A stretch of DNA of 64,000 nt from Lanius collurio (lineage: Eukaryota > Chordata > Aves > Passeriformes > Laniidae). Both the position numbers and the translations under genes were made by a program. The stretch lies in the NCBI GenBank assembly GCA_020086605.1, contig JACBWW010000003.1, positions 56,849,813 through 56,913,812 of the forward strand, in the 5' to 3' direction. Position 1 is the first letter of the stretch. The number at the start of each line of letters is the position of its first letter. This document shows, piece after piece, positions 63,586-64,000 of the stretch. The notes beneath the pieces are model-generated. The model worked only from the letters and a program-made list of their open reading frames with translations, ran no database searches and was not told the origin of the DNA.

Positions 63586-63803
63586 TATGGATATATCCCT
63601 TTTGCCAGCTGGGCCCAACTGTTCTGGCTGTGTCCTCTCCCAAGTCCTTGTGTACCTCCAGCCTCCTTGCAGAAAAAAGTGATGATGAGGAGCAGAAAAG
63701 GCCTTGACTCTGTGTCAGCGTTGCTCAGAATTGACTAAAAATCACTGTGTTATCAACTGTTTCCAGCACAAATACAAATCACAGTTCCATACCAGCTGCT
63801 GAC
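63586..63803 (-). mobile_element. ERV LTR fragment, minus orientation, interrupted by a younger LTR
   Basis: This is the same LTR family as at 44,686-45,240. The two share, in the same order, 'cccaa-tccttgtgtac', 'gaggagcagaaaaggccttg', 'actctgtgtcagc' and 'tttccagcacaaat'. The plus-strand copy stops abruptly at 'taccagctgctgac' (63,803), where a different LTR begins with TGTTGCGG. The missing U3 end, about 40 bp, should reappear beyond the window on the far side of the younger insertion. The left edge abuts a CR1 fragment. Confidence 0.75.
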
Positions 63804-64000
63804 TGTTGCGGCGGACCCCCCTGCCCTGGGCTCTGATCTGGTTGTTTGTTTGTCCCATCTCCACCCCTGGTATCCCCTTTCCCTCTGTCTGTGATAAAAC
63901 CAGCAGGACACAAAGCCCCGCCCTCTTACCTTGCCGACTCTGCCCAGGTCGGGTGCTCTGTCCCCGTCCAGGACAGAGGGAATAAATGACTTAACATCAT
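63804..64000 (+). mobile_element. Partial young ERV LTR, sense +, runs off the window
   Basis: It begins with the canonical TG (tgttgcggcgga) directly inside the older LTR and continues past base 64,000. The features are those of a compact retroviral LTR. A pyrimidine-rich U3 of about 90 bp is followed by a TATA-like gataaaa at 63,892-63,898, a GC-rich stretch with several CpGs (ccccgccctc, ccgactc, gtcgggtgc), and an intact AATAAA at 63,981-63,986. Intact promoter and polyadenylation signals, kept CpGs and nesting all indicate a relatively recent insertion. Whether this is a solo LTR or the 5' LTR of a provirus cannot be told, because the sequence ends here. The short U3 suggests an ERVK/alpharetrovirus-like family, which is inference. 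Confidence 0.65.

Noticed and set aside
1..64000. CRISPR arrays, prokaryotic operons, phage or plasmid features
   Set aside because: No regularly spaced repeats with unique spacers, no ribosome-binding sites with tandem genes; repeat content shows this is avian nuclear DNA.

Overview
This window is AT-rich vertebrate nuclear DNA, most likely from a passerine bird. The evidence is the repeat content. There are nine CR1 (chicken repeat 1) LINE fragments, several ending in the diagnostic CR1 3' tail (…ttccaaccca-agccattcta…). There is one tRNA-derived SINE with a CR1-like tail that resembles the passerine TguSINE1 family, and five LTR segments of four avian endogenous retrovirus (ERV) families. 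Nothing looks bacterial or viral in organisation: there are no operons, ribosome binding sites, CRISPR arrays or phage genes. Repeat family names come from memory of consensus sequences, not from a database search.

Layout: 1-4.2 kb is unique AT-rich sequence. A CR1 tail lies at 4.25-4.56 kb. A short CpG island at 4.9-5.45 kb is built around four copies of an 82-bp GC-rich tandem unit. 5.5-11.4 kb is unique, and 11.4-12.3 kb is an internally deleted CR1. 12.3-23.1 kb is unique, followed by an ERV LTR at 23.08-23.59 kb. 23.6-28.5 kb is unique, followed by a roughly 1-kb ERV LTR at 28.5-29.5 kb. An ancient CR1 scrap (33.2-33.4 kb), a long CR1 (34.1-34.8 kb) and an almost G-free A/C tract (35.15-35.36 kb) follow. 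35.4-44.7 kb is unique. A second-family LTR in minus orientation lies at 44.7-45.2 kb, a CR1 at 48.46-48.95 kb and a SINE at 55.55-55.66 kb. A pile-up of three CR1 pieces covers 58.2-59.7 kb. At the right edge a CR1 piece abuts a second copy of the 44.7-kb LTR family, and that copy is itself interrupted by a younger LTR that runs off the end of the window.

No protein-coding gene can be called with confidence. Most long open frames lie inside repeats (82-bp array, CR1, LTRs, A/C tract) or lack a sensible ATG. The best coding candidate is a minus-strand, phase-compatible chain of small exon-like segments between 60.76 and 54.55 kb, offered as a hypothesis. The region reads as intergenic DNA or part of a large intron, with a few stretches whose dense homeodomain-type motifs and retained CpGs suggest conserved non-coding elements. 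I found no convincing new biological system. The most unusual structures are the 82-bp CpG-island minisatellite and the LTR-in-LTR nest at the right edge.
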